This document shows positions 1-7,706 of a DNA stretch of 48,934 nt, one piece after another. The first letter of the stretch is position 1, and the number at the start of each line of letters is the position of its first letter. A program made the position numbers and the translations under genes. The stretch is from Psychromonas marina (GTDB lineage Bacteria > Pseudomonadota > Gammaproteobacteria > Enterobacterales > Psychromonadaceae), in contig NZ_BSPQ01000019.1 of assembly GCF_030161115.1 (NCBI RefSeq), positions 184,686 to 233,619 of the forward strand. Direction: 5' to 3'. The notes under the pieces were generated by a model that saw only the letters and a program-made list of their open reading frames with translations, did not search any database and was not told the origin of the DNA.

Positions 1-372
1 CTTCTAATTTTTCTGCTTCTAAACGTTCAGCTTCCGCTTTCTCCGCAGCTAGTTTCTCAGCCTCTAATTTTTCTGCCTCTAAACGTTCAGCTTCCGCTTT
101 CTCCGCAGCTAGTTTCTCAGCTTCTAACTTTTCTGCTTCTAAACGTTCAACTTCTGCTCTCTCTGCAGCTAGTTTCTCAGCCTCTAATTTTTCTGCTTCT
201 AAACGTTCAGCTTCTGCTTTCTCTGCAGCTAGTTTCTCAGCTTCTAATTTTTCTGCTTCTAAACGTTCAACTTCTACTTTCTCTGCAGCTAGTTTCTCAG
301 CTTCTAATTTTTCTGCTTCTAAACGTTCAGCTTCCGCTTTCTCTACAGCTAGCTTTTCAGCTTCTATTCGTT
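1..372 (-). repeat. 60-bp tandem repeat inside ftsY
   Basis: Six consecutive 60-bp units (boundaries near 1, 61, 121, 181, 241, 301) differ by only a few bases each. The array continues past the left edge. Read on the minus strand each unit encodes about [20 protein letters not shown], a Lys/Glu/Ala heptad-like helix. Because 60 is a multiple of three, copy-number change keeps the frame. A decayed unit is visible at 361-420. Confidence 0.95.
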
Positions 373-526
373 CTGCTTCTAACCTTTCAATTTCTAGCTT
401 TTCATTAGCTAGTTTTTCTGTCTCTAAATTCTGAGCCGCTAGCTTTTCAGACTCAACGGTTTCCTCTGTCTTTTCTGCAACTGATTTTTTTCCAAACCAG
501 GAAAAGAAGCCTTTTTTCTTTGTCAT
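1..526 (-). CDS. ftsY: Signal recognition particle receptor FtsY (5' part only)
   Basis: The minus-strand reading frame starts at the ATG at 526 ([14 protein letters not shown]) and stays open to the left edge, giving 175 codons without a stop. FtsY is the membrane-associated GTPase that receives SRP-ribosome complexes at the Sec translocon. The start [14 protein letters not shown] is typical of gammaproteobacterial FtsY, and the following acidic, Lys/Glu/Ala-rich stretch fits its variable A domain. The NG GTPase domain would lie outside the window, so the call rests on the N-terminus and on the divergent rsmD, a usual neighbour. A Shine-Dalgarno-like TAAGG lies about 10 bases upstream. The A domain is mostly a perfect-frame 20-residue repeat. 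Confidence 0.85.
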   Translation of the reverse strand, partial: MTKKKGFFSWFGKKSVAEKTEETVESEKLAAQNLETEKLANEKLEIERLEAERIEAEKLAVEKAEAERLEAEKLEAEKLAAEKVEVERLEAEKLEAEKLAAEKAEAERLEAEKLEAEKLAAERAEVERLEAEKLEAEKLAAEKAEAERLEAEKLEAEKLAAEKAEAERLEAEKLE

Positions 527-623
527 TAATTAAAAACCTTACTCACGACTACCTGACCTGCTAAAATAGCAAACCTTAAAATTGTTCACTATATTAACAT
601 CATATCCTCGGACTAAAAATTAT

Positions 624-1229
624 ATGAGTCGAAATCAGCACACTAAATCTAATGAAAAAAGCAGAAAATCGATCAAAGGCGGATTTATTCGACTGATCTC
701 AGGAAAATGGCGCGGAAAAAAACTACCCGTCAAAGATATTGAGGGATTACGCCCAACGACAGATCGTACTAAAGAGACACTTTTTAACTGGTTAATGCAT
801 GATATTAATGATGCATCTTGTTTGGACTGCTTTAGTGGCAGCGGTAGTTTAGCATTCGAAGCTTTATCGCGTTTTGCACAAAAAGTGACGTTACTTGAAA
901 TGGATAAAACCGTTGTTAAACAATTACGGGAAAATATTACTGCTTTAAATGCGGATAATGCGAGCATTATTGAGGGAGACTCCCTTCGCTATCTCAGCCA
1001 AGTAGCAACAGAGCAATTCAATATTGTCTTTATTGATCCTCCTTTTAACAAAGGGTTAGTTCAACCTTGTTGCGATGCGTTACAAGCAAATAGTTATCTT
1101 GCACCTGATGCGCTGATTTATATTGAATGTGAAGTTGAATTAAAGGACTTAAACCTTCCAACCTCTTGGCAGCTTTTAAAACAGAAAAGTACTGGTCAAG
1201 TAACGTACCAATTGTATCGCCAAGGATAA
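624..1229 (+). CDS. rsmD: 16S rRNA (guanine966-N2)-methyltransferase RsmD
   Basis: RsmD transfers a methyl group from S-adenosylmethionine to N2 of G966 in 16S rRNA during 30S assembly. The protein (201 aa) has the Rossmann SAM motif LDCFSGSGSLAFEAL at residues 67-81, the acidic residue ending motif II (LLEMD, about 90-94), and the catalytic N6/N2-methylase motif DPPF at 138-141. I start it at ATG 624; an in-frame ATG at 582 would add 14 residues that do not look conserved. The first 20 residues are unusually Lys/Ser-rich for the family. It is divergent from ftsY and followed after two bases by the DUF1145 gene, so the two are likely co-transcribed. Confidence 0.93.
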   Translation: MSRNQHTKSNEKSRKSIKGGFIRLISGKWRGKKLPVKDIEGLRPTTDRTKETLFNWLMHDINDASCLDCFSGSGSLAFEALSRFAQKVTLLEMDKTVVKQLRENITALNADNASIIEGDSLRYLSQVATEQFNIVFIDPPFNKGLVQPCCDALQANSYLAPDALIYIECEVELKDLNLPTSWQLLKQKSTGQVTYQLYRQG

Positions 1230-1231
1230 AC

Positions 1232-1495
1232 ATGAACTACTTTATTACTTTTGCGAAAGCATTAATGATTGTTATATGGGCACTATTACTGAGTAATCTG
1301 TTTTTTCCTTTTCCAGGTAAAGCAGAAATAGTATTTTATCTATTGCTCGGATTTGTTATTTTTATGCATTTAATTCAGCTGCTAATGATCTATGGAGCTT
1401 TTTCAGAAAAGTTAAAATTGACTAAGTTAGAAGCGGGTCAGATTTTTATTTTTGGCGTATTTAAGCTGTGGCAGATAAAAGGACGATTGCTGTAA
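1232..1495 (+). CDS. DUF1145 family inner-membrane protein (YhhL-like)
   Basis: This is a small hydrophobic protein of 87 aa with two to three predicted membrane segments (about residues 6-25 and 33-58) and the short basic tail of the DUF1145/YhhL family. In E. coli yhhL also follows rsmD, which supports the assignment; its function is unknown. The ATG at 1232 sits two bases after the rsmD stop, and the AAGGA inside the last rsmD codons is its ribosome-binding site, so translation is probably coupled. A weak hairpin at about 1503-1530 follows the gene. Confidence 0.8.
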   Translation: MNYFITFAKALMIVIWALLLSNLFFPFPGKAEIVFYLLLGFVIFMHLIQLLMIYGAFSEKLKLTKLEAGQIFIFGVFKLWQIKGRLL

Positions 1496-1547
1496 TAATA
1501 GATGTGTAACGGCTTAAACCGTTGCACATAGATATAAATAGAGGTGC

Positions 1548-1784
1548 TTAGCAGAGATGCTCTTCTGGCATACTAACGCCCTCTTCAGACTCAACAAATT
1601 TTCCCTTCGACGATAAGAACTCAATAAGGTCGTCAGCAGTTAAATCACTACCCATACAAGTATGAAAACGAGCATCTTCGCCGAATTTAGTTGCGATCTC
1701 CGCTTTCAGTGCAAGCTTAGTGTACGTTTTTTCTGATGTAGCCATCATTTCCATCACTTGATGACCGTGAATTGATTCACTCAT
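1548..1784 (-). CDS. yecH: YecH-family metal-binding protein
   Basis: This 78-residue protein matches the E. coli YecH pattern throughout: SIHGHQVMEMM at the N-terminus, FGEDARFHTC in the middle and KGKFVESEEGVS near the end. The conserved His and Cys residues (HGH near position 6-8, HTC near 42) are the presumed metal ligands of the family; no reaction is known. It has a good ribosome-binding site (GAGAGGT, about 7 bases before ATG 1784). It stands alone on the minus strand between the rsmD unit and the MITE/csrB region. Confidence 0.85.
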   Translation of the reverse strand: MSESIHGHQVMEMMATSEKTYTKLALKAEIATKFGEDARFHTCMGSDLTADDLIEFLSSKGKFVESEEGVSMPEEHLC

Positions 1785-1900
1785 TTTATACCTCTCTATT
1801 GTTAATTAGCCTCACTATAACCTAGTGAAATAGTAGGGTATTGACTTAAAACAAATAATGCCCTTGTGTAATAATATTCTGGTGGCGTTTATTGATAATA

Positions 1901-2056
1901 CCAAGTCCATTAATTTAGTGTTCAAATATTGCGCCGGAAAAAGACGTTAGTTCAAGGCGCAAGTTGCGGCTAATGGTTATTCCCTTGGCAAAACTTGTAA
2001 CGTAGAAATAACGTCTTTTAACCAGCAAGATTGACCAGATAATTAATGGATTTGGT
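1901..2056. mobile_element. 156-bp MITE related to the IS630-type element at 47282-48370
   Basis: The ends form inverted repeats (CCAAGTCCATTAATT at the left, AATTAATGGATTTGG at the right, one mismatch), flanked on both sides by TA (1899-1900 and 2057-2058), as expected for IS630/Tc1-type target duplication. There is no coding capacity. The left end continues as the transposase-5' end of the IS630 element does (CCATTAATTT-GTG), and the right end as the IS other end does (TCCATTAATTA..TGGTCA), so it looks like a non-autonomous derivative. Confidence 0.8.
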
Positions 2057-2138
2057 ATAACCAATGATTAAGGAAAAACCATGATAAAACAGAAAATAAT
2101 GCGGATTGATAATGCAGTTTGTTATAAACAATATAAAT

Positions 2139-2172
2139 GAAAAAAGGCGAAAACCGTTAGGTATTCGCCTTT
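2139..2172 (-). terminator. Rho-independent terminator of csrB
   Basis: On the minus strand an AAGGCGAA / TTCGCCTT stem with a loop of about 12 bases is followed by TTTTTT at 2145-2140. Confidence 0.9.
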
Positions 2173-2683
2173 TTATTAGTCTTAATATTCATTCCCTTGA
2201 GAGTATCCACGCCCTTGTGGTTCCTTGACAATTGCTAATCTAAGCAGTTTCCCATTTCTTGTTCCCTGAGAGTGTCCTTGATCCCTATTAACAATCCTAT
2301 TGCAGCCGCTTCTACCTTGAAGGTGTCCCTAATCTAATCCTTTAGATTGTCCATTCATCTCTATCAGCAATATTCTATTGCATCTTTCTTACCGTCAATG
2401 GTTGAGAAAGTATCCTTGATTATTGCTCCAAGCATTTCCTAACCCATTCCTTCTGGGCTTCCTTAATCCGTTGTGTAATTGAATCTATTACACTGCTTTT
2501 ATCCTAAAGCATCCCTAAAACAGCTCCGAGCTTCAACCCCTTTACCAATCCCTCTGGTATTCCTGCTATCCATAATACAATCTCTATTGTATTCCCTCTT
2601 CTGAGGAGATCCTTAATGCGCTTATCCTAAACCCGTTAACGCTGGCTTCCATTTAATTCTAAAGCGCTTTATCCCTTAACTTG
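2140..2683 (-). ncRNA. csrB: CsrB-family regulatory RNA (CsrA-sequestering)
   Basis: About 540 bases without a plausible reading frame contain roughly 28 GGA motifs on the minus strand, spaced mostly every 10-25 bases. Many lie in loops of short hairpins or between them, for example AATCTAAAGGATTAGATT, GCTTTAGGATAAAAGC and CCCAGAAGGAATGGG. This is the signature of CsrB/CsrC/RsmZ RNAs, which bind many copies of the translational regulator CsrA/RsmA. A -10 box (TATAAT, 2695-2690) precedes the inferred 5' end at about 2683, and a strong rho-independent terminator ends it at about 2140. A TGTAAGAGA half-site about 190 bases upstream fits a UvrY/GacA site. The RNA is longer than the roughly 370-nt E. 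coli CsrB; the exact 5' end is inferred. Confidence 0.9.
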
Positions 2684-2689
2684 TGAACA

Positions 2690-2695
2690 ATTATA
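2690..2695 (-). promoter_or_regulatory. Probable -10 box of the csrB promoter
   Basis: A perfect TATAAT lies on the minus strand 7 bases before the inferred start at 2683. No good -35 element stands 16-18 bases upstream, consistent with an activator-dependent promoter, as known for csrB genes. Confidence 0.6.
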
Positions 2696-2871
2696 TAGGG
2701 CGATTACAGAAGCAGAGGCTATATATTGAATTCACTATTTGAGAAGTGTAAATATTATAGGAAGGAAGATATTTTAAATAAATAAAATCAAATAGATAAG
2801 AGTTTATTATTTTTCTTTGTTAGTGATAACAAACAATATAAAAAGGGAAAGTCTTACTGGAAAATAGTCAA

Positions 2872-2880
2872 TCTCTTACA
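2872..2880 (-). promoter_or_regulatory. Candidate UvrY/GacA half-site upstream of csrB
   Basis: TGTAAGAGA on the minus strand equals one half of the GacA/UvrY box (TGTAAG-N6-CTTACA). It lies about 190 bases upstream of the inferred csrB start, a distance like that of the E. coli csrB UvrY site. The other half of the palindrome is not conserved; a second direct AGTAAGA copy lies at 2852-2858. Confidence 0.5.
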
Positions 2881-2919
2881 AATAGCACTATTTTTTGTAT
2901 GGATAAATGAGAATGTAAT

Positions 2920-2945
2920 AAAAGAGTGCCCAATGACACTCCTTT
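2920..2945 (-). terminator. Terminator after ydbL
   Basis: On the minus strand, GGAGTG and CACTC arms flank a short loop and are followed by TTTTATT. It closes the kdsD-ydbH-ynbE-ydbL unit. Confidence 0.8.
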
Positions 2946-2974
2946 ATTGTGATTATATTTGAAAAAATAACAGG

Positions 2975-3289
2975 TTATTTAACTACCCATTGCCCTGAAG
3001 CGTTTTGAATATATTGCCCTGCCGCGGTTTTTTTAATGGTCTTTTCACCAGCAAGCAATGAAACTTGATCTAGGGTCATGCCATTTTTTTCTGCTATCTG
3101 TGAGTATTTAGCAAGACGACGCAGATTTATCTCTTTCACTAACGTTTCTACTTCTACAGAGCTTTCAACGACACCTAATAAACCATTCGTTTGTTCACCA
3201 ATTAATCCCAGCTCTTTGGCATCTGGTAACTCAATTGCAACACTGGAAAAACTTAATATTAGGGTAAATAAGATTAATAATTTTTTCAT
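2975..3289 (-). CDS. ydbL: YdbL family periplasmic protein (DUF1318)
   Basis: This 104-aa protein has an N-terminal Sec signal (MKKLLILFTLILSFSSVA, cleavage near 18) and the DUF1318 pattern: GLIGEQTNGLLG, LVKEINLRRLAKYSQIAEKNG and the C-terminal GQYIQNASGQWVVK. In E. coli YdbL is encoded with YnbE and YdbH; YdbH-YnbE forms an intermembrane bridge for phospholipids, and YdbL is a periplasmic accessory protein of that system. Here it is the last gene of the minus-strand unit, 83 bases after ynbE, with a terminator behind it. Confidence 0.88.
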   Translation of the reverse strand: MKKLLILFTLILSFSSVAIELPDAKELGLIGEQTNGLLGVVESSVEVETLVKEINLRRLAKYSQIAEKNGMTLDQVSLLAGEKTIKKTAAGQYIQNASGQWVVK

Positions 3290-3372
3290 TTCTAGATCTC
3301 TCTTTTATCTTTATGTAATTTGTAGAATTTACCTACCGAGCATATTTATCGCTAACGACAAATTTATAACCT

Positions 3373-3579
3373 TTAAAATAATCCACTCTCGTCATCAAAT
3401 AGATCATCTAACTCTTTATCTACTTTGACACGTATTTCATGATCTATTTTTACATTTAGGTTAATTGTAATGGGCTCACTGGGCATTGCTAATTCGACAC
3501 GAGGGGTACATGCAGATAACAAGAATAACCCTGTTAATATCGACATTGTTGATAAATAAGTTTTTCTTTTAACTGGCAC
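3373..3579 (-). CDS. ynbE: YnbE-like outer-membrane lipoprotein
   Basis: This 68-aa lipoprotein precursor has the lipobox LSAC with Cys at residue 24, so the mature protein is about 45 residues. The segment INLNVKIDHEIRVKVDKELDD matches the YnbE family, whose members pair by beta-strand addition with YdbH to span the periplasm. The start is GTG at 3579, overlapping the ydbH stop by one base (TAGTG), with AAGGAGA 6-7 bases upstream. An internal ATG (codon 12) would shorten the signal peptide, so GTG is preferred. Confidence 0.88.
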   Translation of the reverse strand: MPVKRKTYLSTMSILTGLFLLSACTPRVELAMPSEPITINLNVKIDHEIRVKVDKELDDLFDDESGLF

Positions 3580-5576
3580 TAATATCTCTCCTTTATATCG
3601 CGCACTAACTGCTCATTAAAACGTAAGCTTTGTAATAGTTTTAGAATATTCTCTTTGTGTGAGTAGTTAAAGTTGACCGGCTGGGTTCCGCTGACTGTTG
3701 GACTTATGCCTTTAATCTCAATATCTAAATCACTCTCACCATCATCAGTATAACCGATTCTTCCTTGCATGGTATCAAACTGAAAATTTGATAATAACTG
3801 CATGGTAAATGAAAAGGCAGGGTTACCACGCCCCATCGCTTTAATTACGGTATTTTCAGGTACCTTAATATATCCACCTGGTGCACGGGCAAAAATTATT
3901 CCATCATTAATTTCAATACCGGCTTCCGTTAACTTTAATGGCAACATTCCATCAACTATCGCCTTGCTTTCTATTTCAGGATAAGCGCTGTATTTGATCA
4001 CTTCAGGCAGACTAATACCGGATAGATTTAGTATTGTTTGGCTAGGAGCAATAAGCTTAAAATCATCTAGATCTAAACGCCCGCCTAGTAACCGTGCTTT
4101 AAAATGATGCACTATTGGCTGTCCAGCATTCAATTGAGCATCAACCGTTAATGCTTGAATAGGGATGCCAACAAACAAGTTATTAATATCAAGCCGTTGT
4201 GTATCTTCAATAATAGTGACTTTATGAGATGCATCTATACGATAGTGTAAATGGCTATTCAGCTTGACTCCATCAAATAAAAGTAGCTCTTTTTTTCCTG
4301 AGATATCATCAGAAATTAATCGGCTTTCGACAGATAGCAGCGCATGTCGCCTATTATACTGAGCAGATAAATCAATTATCACCTCTCCGGTCTCAATTTC
4401 TACTAATGCTAAAGCATCTAGGTAGTTCTTTGACGCATCAGATAATTGCTTTAGGTTAATACTATTTTTTGTAATTTGTAAGTTAGCGACCGCTTCACTT
4501 AACAGCAAGCTTCCACGCAGTTTCTGGCTTAACAGCGTGATAACCCAATCTACTTGTAAATTACTGCCGTCGTTCTCTGCATCTAATTGCATTAACAGAG
4601 GGGGCAATTTTTGTTTGTCGATGCGTATTCGTTTACTTTTACCACGTTCAACACTAGTCAAAATATGGCTACTGCCAATGCGAATATCTACCGGTAAAGA
4701 TACAACTTCCGAAGTAGAATAATCAAACATTATAGGGCCACTATTTTTCAGTTTAATATAACCAACCTTCCAGACTTTCTTGTCAGAAATAGGTAATGCA
4801 ACTTGCTGTGCATTCAACGCCAAATTTGAGAGTGTTAATTGGGTGTTTGCTAGGTCAAGATCACCATCTATGGATAATGAAGTTGTCTCTGATAAATCTT
4901 GAGCTAGCCCTTTCCATTCAAGATTAAACTGACCTTTTTGCCACTGTTTAAGCGAACTTTGATAGTGCACTATCAATTTCCCACTTAAGTGACGACTTTG
5001 AGTAGCGCTGAACTGGATATAGTAAGGTAGTTTTGAAACATTAACCGTTGCGTCTAAAGTGAGTACTTTACTTTTAAAATCAAACTTTAATTCACCACTA
5101 AACAGATCACTATTAACTATTACAGAGAGGTTTGAGTCATTATTTTTAATCGCCAATGAGGCTGAAAACATTGATTTAAGATGTTTTGAAAATAGCCTAA
5201 TGCTATCGAGTTGCAATTCAAAATTGGGGAGCATTGAAAATTGCTTTAGCAACTGTGTTAGCTGTTTATCTGTCTCCTTCGGATTAGTTGGAGCAGACGC
5301 TTTACTCACTTCCCCCGATGTACAATCTAAGTCCCAATTAAGCAATCCAATTCGGCTGTTTATTAAATTGCCTGCTTTGCTCACCTGCAGGTCATTAATT
5401 TTATTTTGAGGGCAGCCTTTGTCTGGCTGTAAGCTTTTCATATTCGCCGATAACAACGGCAACCAAGCCAAGCTTTGGATCGAACCAGTATTACTATTTG
5501 ACTGTACAGAATAGCTTGATAGCAACACCACTAAAAAAACAATAAAAAAGGCAACTCCTTTGCCTGTATTAATCAT
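3579..5576 (-). CDS. ydbH: YdbH family intermembrane phospholipid transport protein
   Basis: This 665-aa protein has one N-terminal membrane anchor (about residues 8-25) and a long beta-rich periplasmic body, as in the AsmA-like TamB/YhdP/YdbH group. The C-terminal part (about 455-640) carries the conserved YdbH domain (INNLFVGIPIQALTVDAQL; GIIFARAPGGYIKVPEN). In E. coli these three proteins together move phospholipids to the outer membrane. It is shorter than E. coli YdbH (879 aa), mainly in the repetitive middle. It lies 6 bases after kdsD and overlaps ynbE by one base, so all four genes look like one operon. Confidence 0.85.
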   Translation of the reverse strand: MINTGKGVAFFIVFLVVLLSSYSVQSNSNTGSIQSLAWLPLLSANMKSLQPDKGCPQNKINDLQVSKAGNLINSRIGLLNWDLDCTSGEVSKASAPTNPKETDKQLTQLLKQFSMLPNFELQLDSIRLFSKHLKSMFSASLAIKNNDSNLSVIVNSDLFSGELKFDFKSKVLTLDATVNVSKLPYYIQFSATQSRHLSGKLIVHYQSSLKQWQKGQFNLEWKGLAQDLSETTSLSIDGDLDLANTQLTLSNLALNAQQVALPISDKKVWKVGYIKLKNSGPIMFDYSTSEVVSLPVDIRIGSSHILTSVERGKSKRIRIDKQKLPPLLMQLDAENDGSNLQVDWVITLLSQKLRGSLLLSEAVANLQITKNSINLKQLSDASKNYLDALALVEIETGEVIIDLSAQYNRRHALLSVESRLISDDISGKKELLLFDGVKLNSHLHYRIDASHKVTIIEDTQRLDINNLFVGIPIQALTVDAQLNAGQPIVHHFKARLLGGRLDLDDFKLIAPSQTILNLSGISLPEVIKYSAYPEIESKAIVDGMLPLKLTEAGIEINDGIIFARAPGGYIKVPENTVIKAMGRGNPAFSFTMQLLSNFQFDTMQGRIGYTDDGESDLDIEIKGISPTVSGTQPVNFNYSHKENILKLLQSLRFNEQLVRDIKERY

Positions 5577-5582
5577 TTGAGG

Positions 5583-6542
5583 TTATTGTCCCCACTCAAT
5601 AATACCGTCAATCTGTTTGCCATCGTCACTGACGATCAACCATTTGATATGCTTTTCACGCATCAACTCTTCCGCTTCTGATAGGCGTGTATGAGAAGAG
5701 ATAAAGCAAGGGTTTTTATTCATCAAGTCACTCGCAAGTGTATCATTGATCGTTTGTCCCGATATCAAGAAGCGACGTAGGTCACCATCGGTTACAACGC
5801 CCTGTAATACGCCATTATCCATCACTAAAGCAAGTCCCGTGCGTGTTTCGGTCATCACGAGTAACGCATCCGTTAAAGAGGTATCAGTATTAACGAAGGG
5901 TAAATTTTCGCTACGCATCTCATTTTTCACGAAAGTCAGCAGACGTCGCCCTAAACTACCGCCAGGGTGAAAGCGTGCAAACTCCATCGGTGTAAAGCCT
6001 TTCTCTACCGTCGATACAGATGCAAGAGCATCACCGATCACTAAAGTTAGCGTAGTCGAAGTAGTAGGTGCTAAGTTATTAGGGCAGGTCTCTTTTTCAA
6101 CACTCGCATCTAACACTACATCCGAATTTTTTGCTAATGAGGAATTAACCCCACCCGTAATAGAGATAATTTTATTACCAAAACTTTGCAGTGAAGGGAT
6201 GATTTTCAACAACTCATCGGTTTCACCACTGTATGAGATAAGCACCATCAAATCTTGCGGTGTCACCATGCCTAAATCACCATGAAATGCTTCACCGGGG
6301 TGTAAGAAAAAAGAGGGAGTCCCTAATGATGCTAAGCTCGCTGATATTTTTTTACCAATATGCCCTGATTTTCCCATACCGCAAATAATCACTCGCCCTG
6401 TGCAGTTTTTAATCAACGCCAATGCTTGAAGGTATTCATCACCTAACGCTTTACTATGTGCCGAGATAGCAGCGCTTTGCACATCAAATACAGTGCGAAC
6501 TTCAGCCAATAATTGTTCATTCGAAAGAGAGAATTGAGTCAT
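5583..6542 (-). CDS. kdsD: D-arabinose 5-phosphate isomerase, KdsD/KpsF/GutQ family
   Basis: The enzyme interconverts ribulose 5-phosphate and arabinose 5-phosphate, the first step toward Kdo for LPS. The 319-aa protein has an SIS domain (about 40-175) with GMGKSGHIGKKISASLAS, HPGEAFHGDLGM and ISYSGETDE, the ARFHPGGSLGRRL motif with its catalytic-site His, and two CBS domains (about 205-319). It has a clear ribosome-binding site (AAGGA, ATG 6542). It is not in the usual yrbG-kdsD-kdsC-lpt cluster but heads an operon with ydbH-ynbE-ydbL, so it could be the main enzyme or a KpsF/GutQ-type paralogue. Confidence 0.9.
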   Translation of the reverse strand: MTQFSLSNEQLLAEVRTVFDVQSAAISAHSKALGDEYLQALALIKNCTGRVIICGMGKSGHIGKKISASLASLGTPSFFLHPGEAFHGDLGMVTPQDLMVLISYSGETDELLKIIPSLQSFGNKIISITGGVNSSLAKNSDVVLDASVEKETCPNNLAPTTSTTLTLVIGDALASVSTVEKGFTPMEFARFHPGGSLGRRLLTFVKNEMRSENLPFVNTDTSLTDALLVMTETRTGLALVMDNGVLQGVVTDGDLRRFLISGQTINDTLASDLMNKNPCFISSHTRLSEAEELMREKHIKWLIVSDDGKQIDGIIEWGQ

Positions 6543-6792
6543 AAAAATTCCTTAAAGTCAGTACACCTAAGTTTACTGATCTTTATTTTTTTGAAAAGAG
6601 ATAAAGGGGATTTTATAGAAATAGGTAGGCAATAGGTAATTAATTGCTCGTGATAAGGGTAATAGTTAATATTACCCTTTGGCATAAGTTTCTGATCTAT
6701 CTTGTTAGTTACAATAGTAGATAGCGATGATCTATTCAAAAAGAAATAATTAGGAAGAATAAACTCCCTAATATCAATAAATTCAATGACTT

Positions 6793-7377
6793 TTAGACTT
6801 GCGGTGCAACAATAACAAACTGATTTGTATTCGCGATTGGTGCGTACCAATCTCCGTTATAAACATAGTAAGTTGTACCTGCAATCACTACTGTTTGTGC
6901 ATTCTGAGGCACAGCATTCACGACAGAGCCCTGATTAGCCCCCACCTGATTTGTAACAACAATAGGTGGTTGTACATAATCATAAGTATCATTATTACGC
7001 TTGTAGTATACATTGTCTATCAACGCATAACTTATGCCAGCAATCATCATAAGTTTTGCAGCTTTAGGAAGGCGATGGCGGTTATATGAATGGTGTGAAG
7101 GCTTATGCACTATAACAACTGGCTTATGGTTAGGCCTGTGAGATGGTTTATGAATCACAGTGGCTGGCCTGTGGTTAGGCTTGTGAGATGGTTTATGGAT
7201 CACAGTGGGAGGCCTATGGTTAGGCTTGTGAGATGGTTTACTAGACGGCCTATGTCCTGATTGGTGCTGACTTGCATACGTAGGCGCAGATAGTGTAATG
7301 AATAAGGCGAAGCTTACTGCATATTGTAATTTTTTTGTAAGTGTTTTTTTTGTAAGTGTTTTGTTTTTAAATAACAT
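6793..7377 (-). CDS. Secreted His/Pro-repeat protein, DUF6515-like
   Basis: The protein (194 aa from ATG 7377) begins with a basic segment, a hydrophobic core and an Ala-X-Ala-like site (LSAPTYA), indicating export. Next come repeats of HKPSHKPNHRP type (about residues 45-95), rich in His, Pro and Lys. A hydrophobic stretch follows (LMMIAGISYALI), then a C-terminal part with GTTYYVYNGDWYAP and FVIVAPQV, resembling DUF6515 proteins. A start at 7413 would add 12 residues, but the 7377 start places the signal peptide normally. The His-rich repeat could bind metal ions; that is only inference. No operon partner is evident. Confidence 0.7.
   Translation of the reverse strand: MLFKNKTLTKKTLTKKLQYAVSFALFITLSAPTYASQHQSGHRPSSKPSHKPNHRPPTVIHKPSHKPNHRPATVIHKPSHRPNHKPVVIVHKPSHHSYNRHRLPKAAKLMMIAGISYALIDNVYYKRNNDTYDYVQPPIVVTNQVGANQGSVVNAVPQNAQTVVIAGTTYYVYNGDWYAPIANTNQFVIVAPQV
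7094..7246 (-). repeat. Coding repeat (HKPSHKPNHRP units)
   Basis: Near-identical stretches of about 45-48 bp (for example 7123-7170 and 7171-7217, both with ggcctgtggttaggcttg-like sequence) encode successive HKP/NHRP/TVI blocks of the secreted protein. In-frame units suggest expansion by slippage or recombination. Confidence 0.8.
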
Positions 7378-7706
7378 GCTTTCAATCCAATTGCGCAGGA
7401 ATAAAAACAACATTACCCAACCAGTCTAGATCGTATAATTAGCTTTACTCCTACTTTAATTTAATAAAATCAAAGAAAGCCCTAACAATACTCTTCCTAT
7501 AAGTTCAACTGGCTGACCGCGTCATTTTACTACACATATTGTATTATTAATAGTCAGATTAATATCACGTTTTTGAGTGAAAATATAAAATAATAAAACG
7601 CAAGAAGGCGAAAATAAAAAGTATGCTAAATACTAGAAAGGTTGAAAGTAAAAATAAAGGTTTTAACTGAAGACTGATAGCTAACCGCTGACAGCTTAAA
7701 AAGAGA

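Noticed and set aside
1..372. Possible CRISPR array from regular repeats
   Set aside because: Units are directly adjacent with no spacers, and they encode an in-frame helix within ftsY.
6539..6850. Minus-strand frame of 103 codons between kdsD and the His/Pro-repeat gene
   Set aside because: It overlaps the repeat-protein 3' end in another frame, has no ribosome-binding site and shows no domain-like composition.
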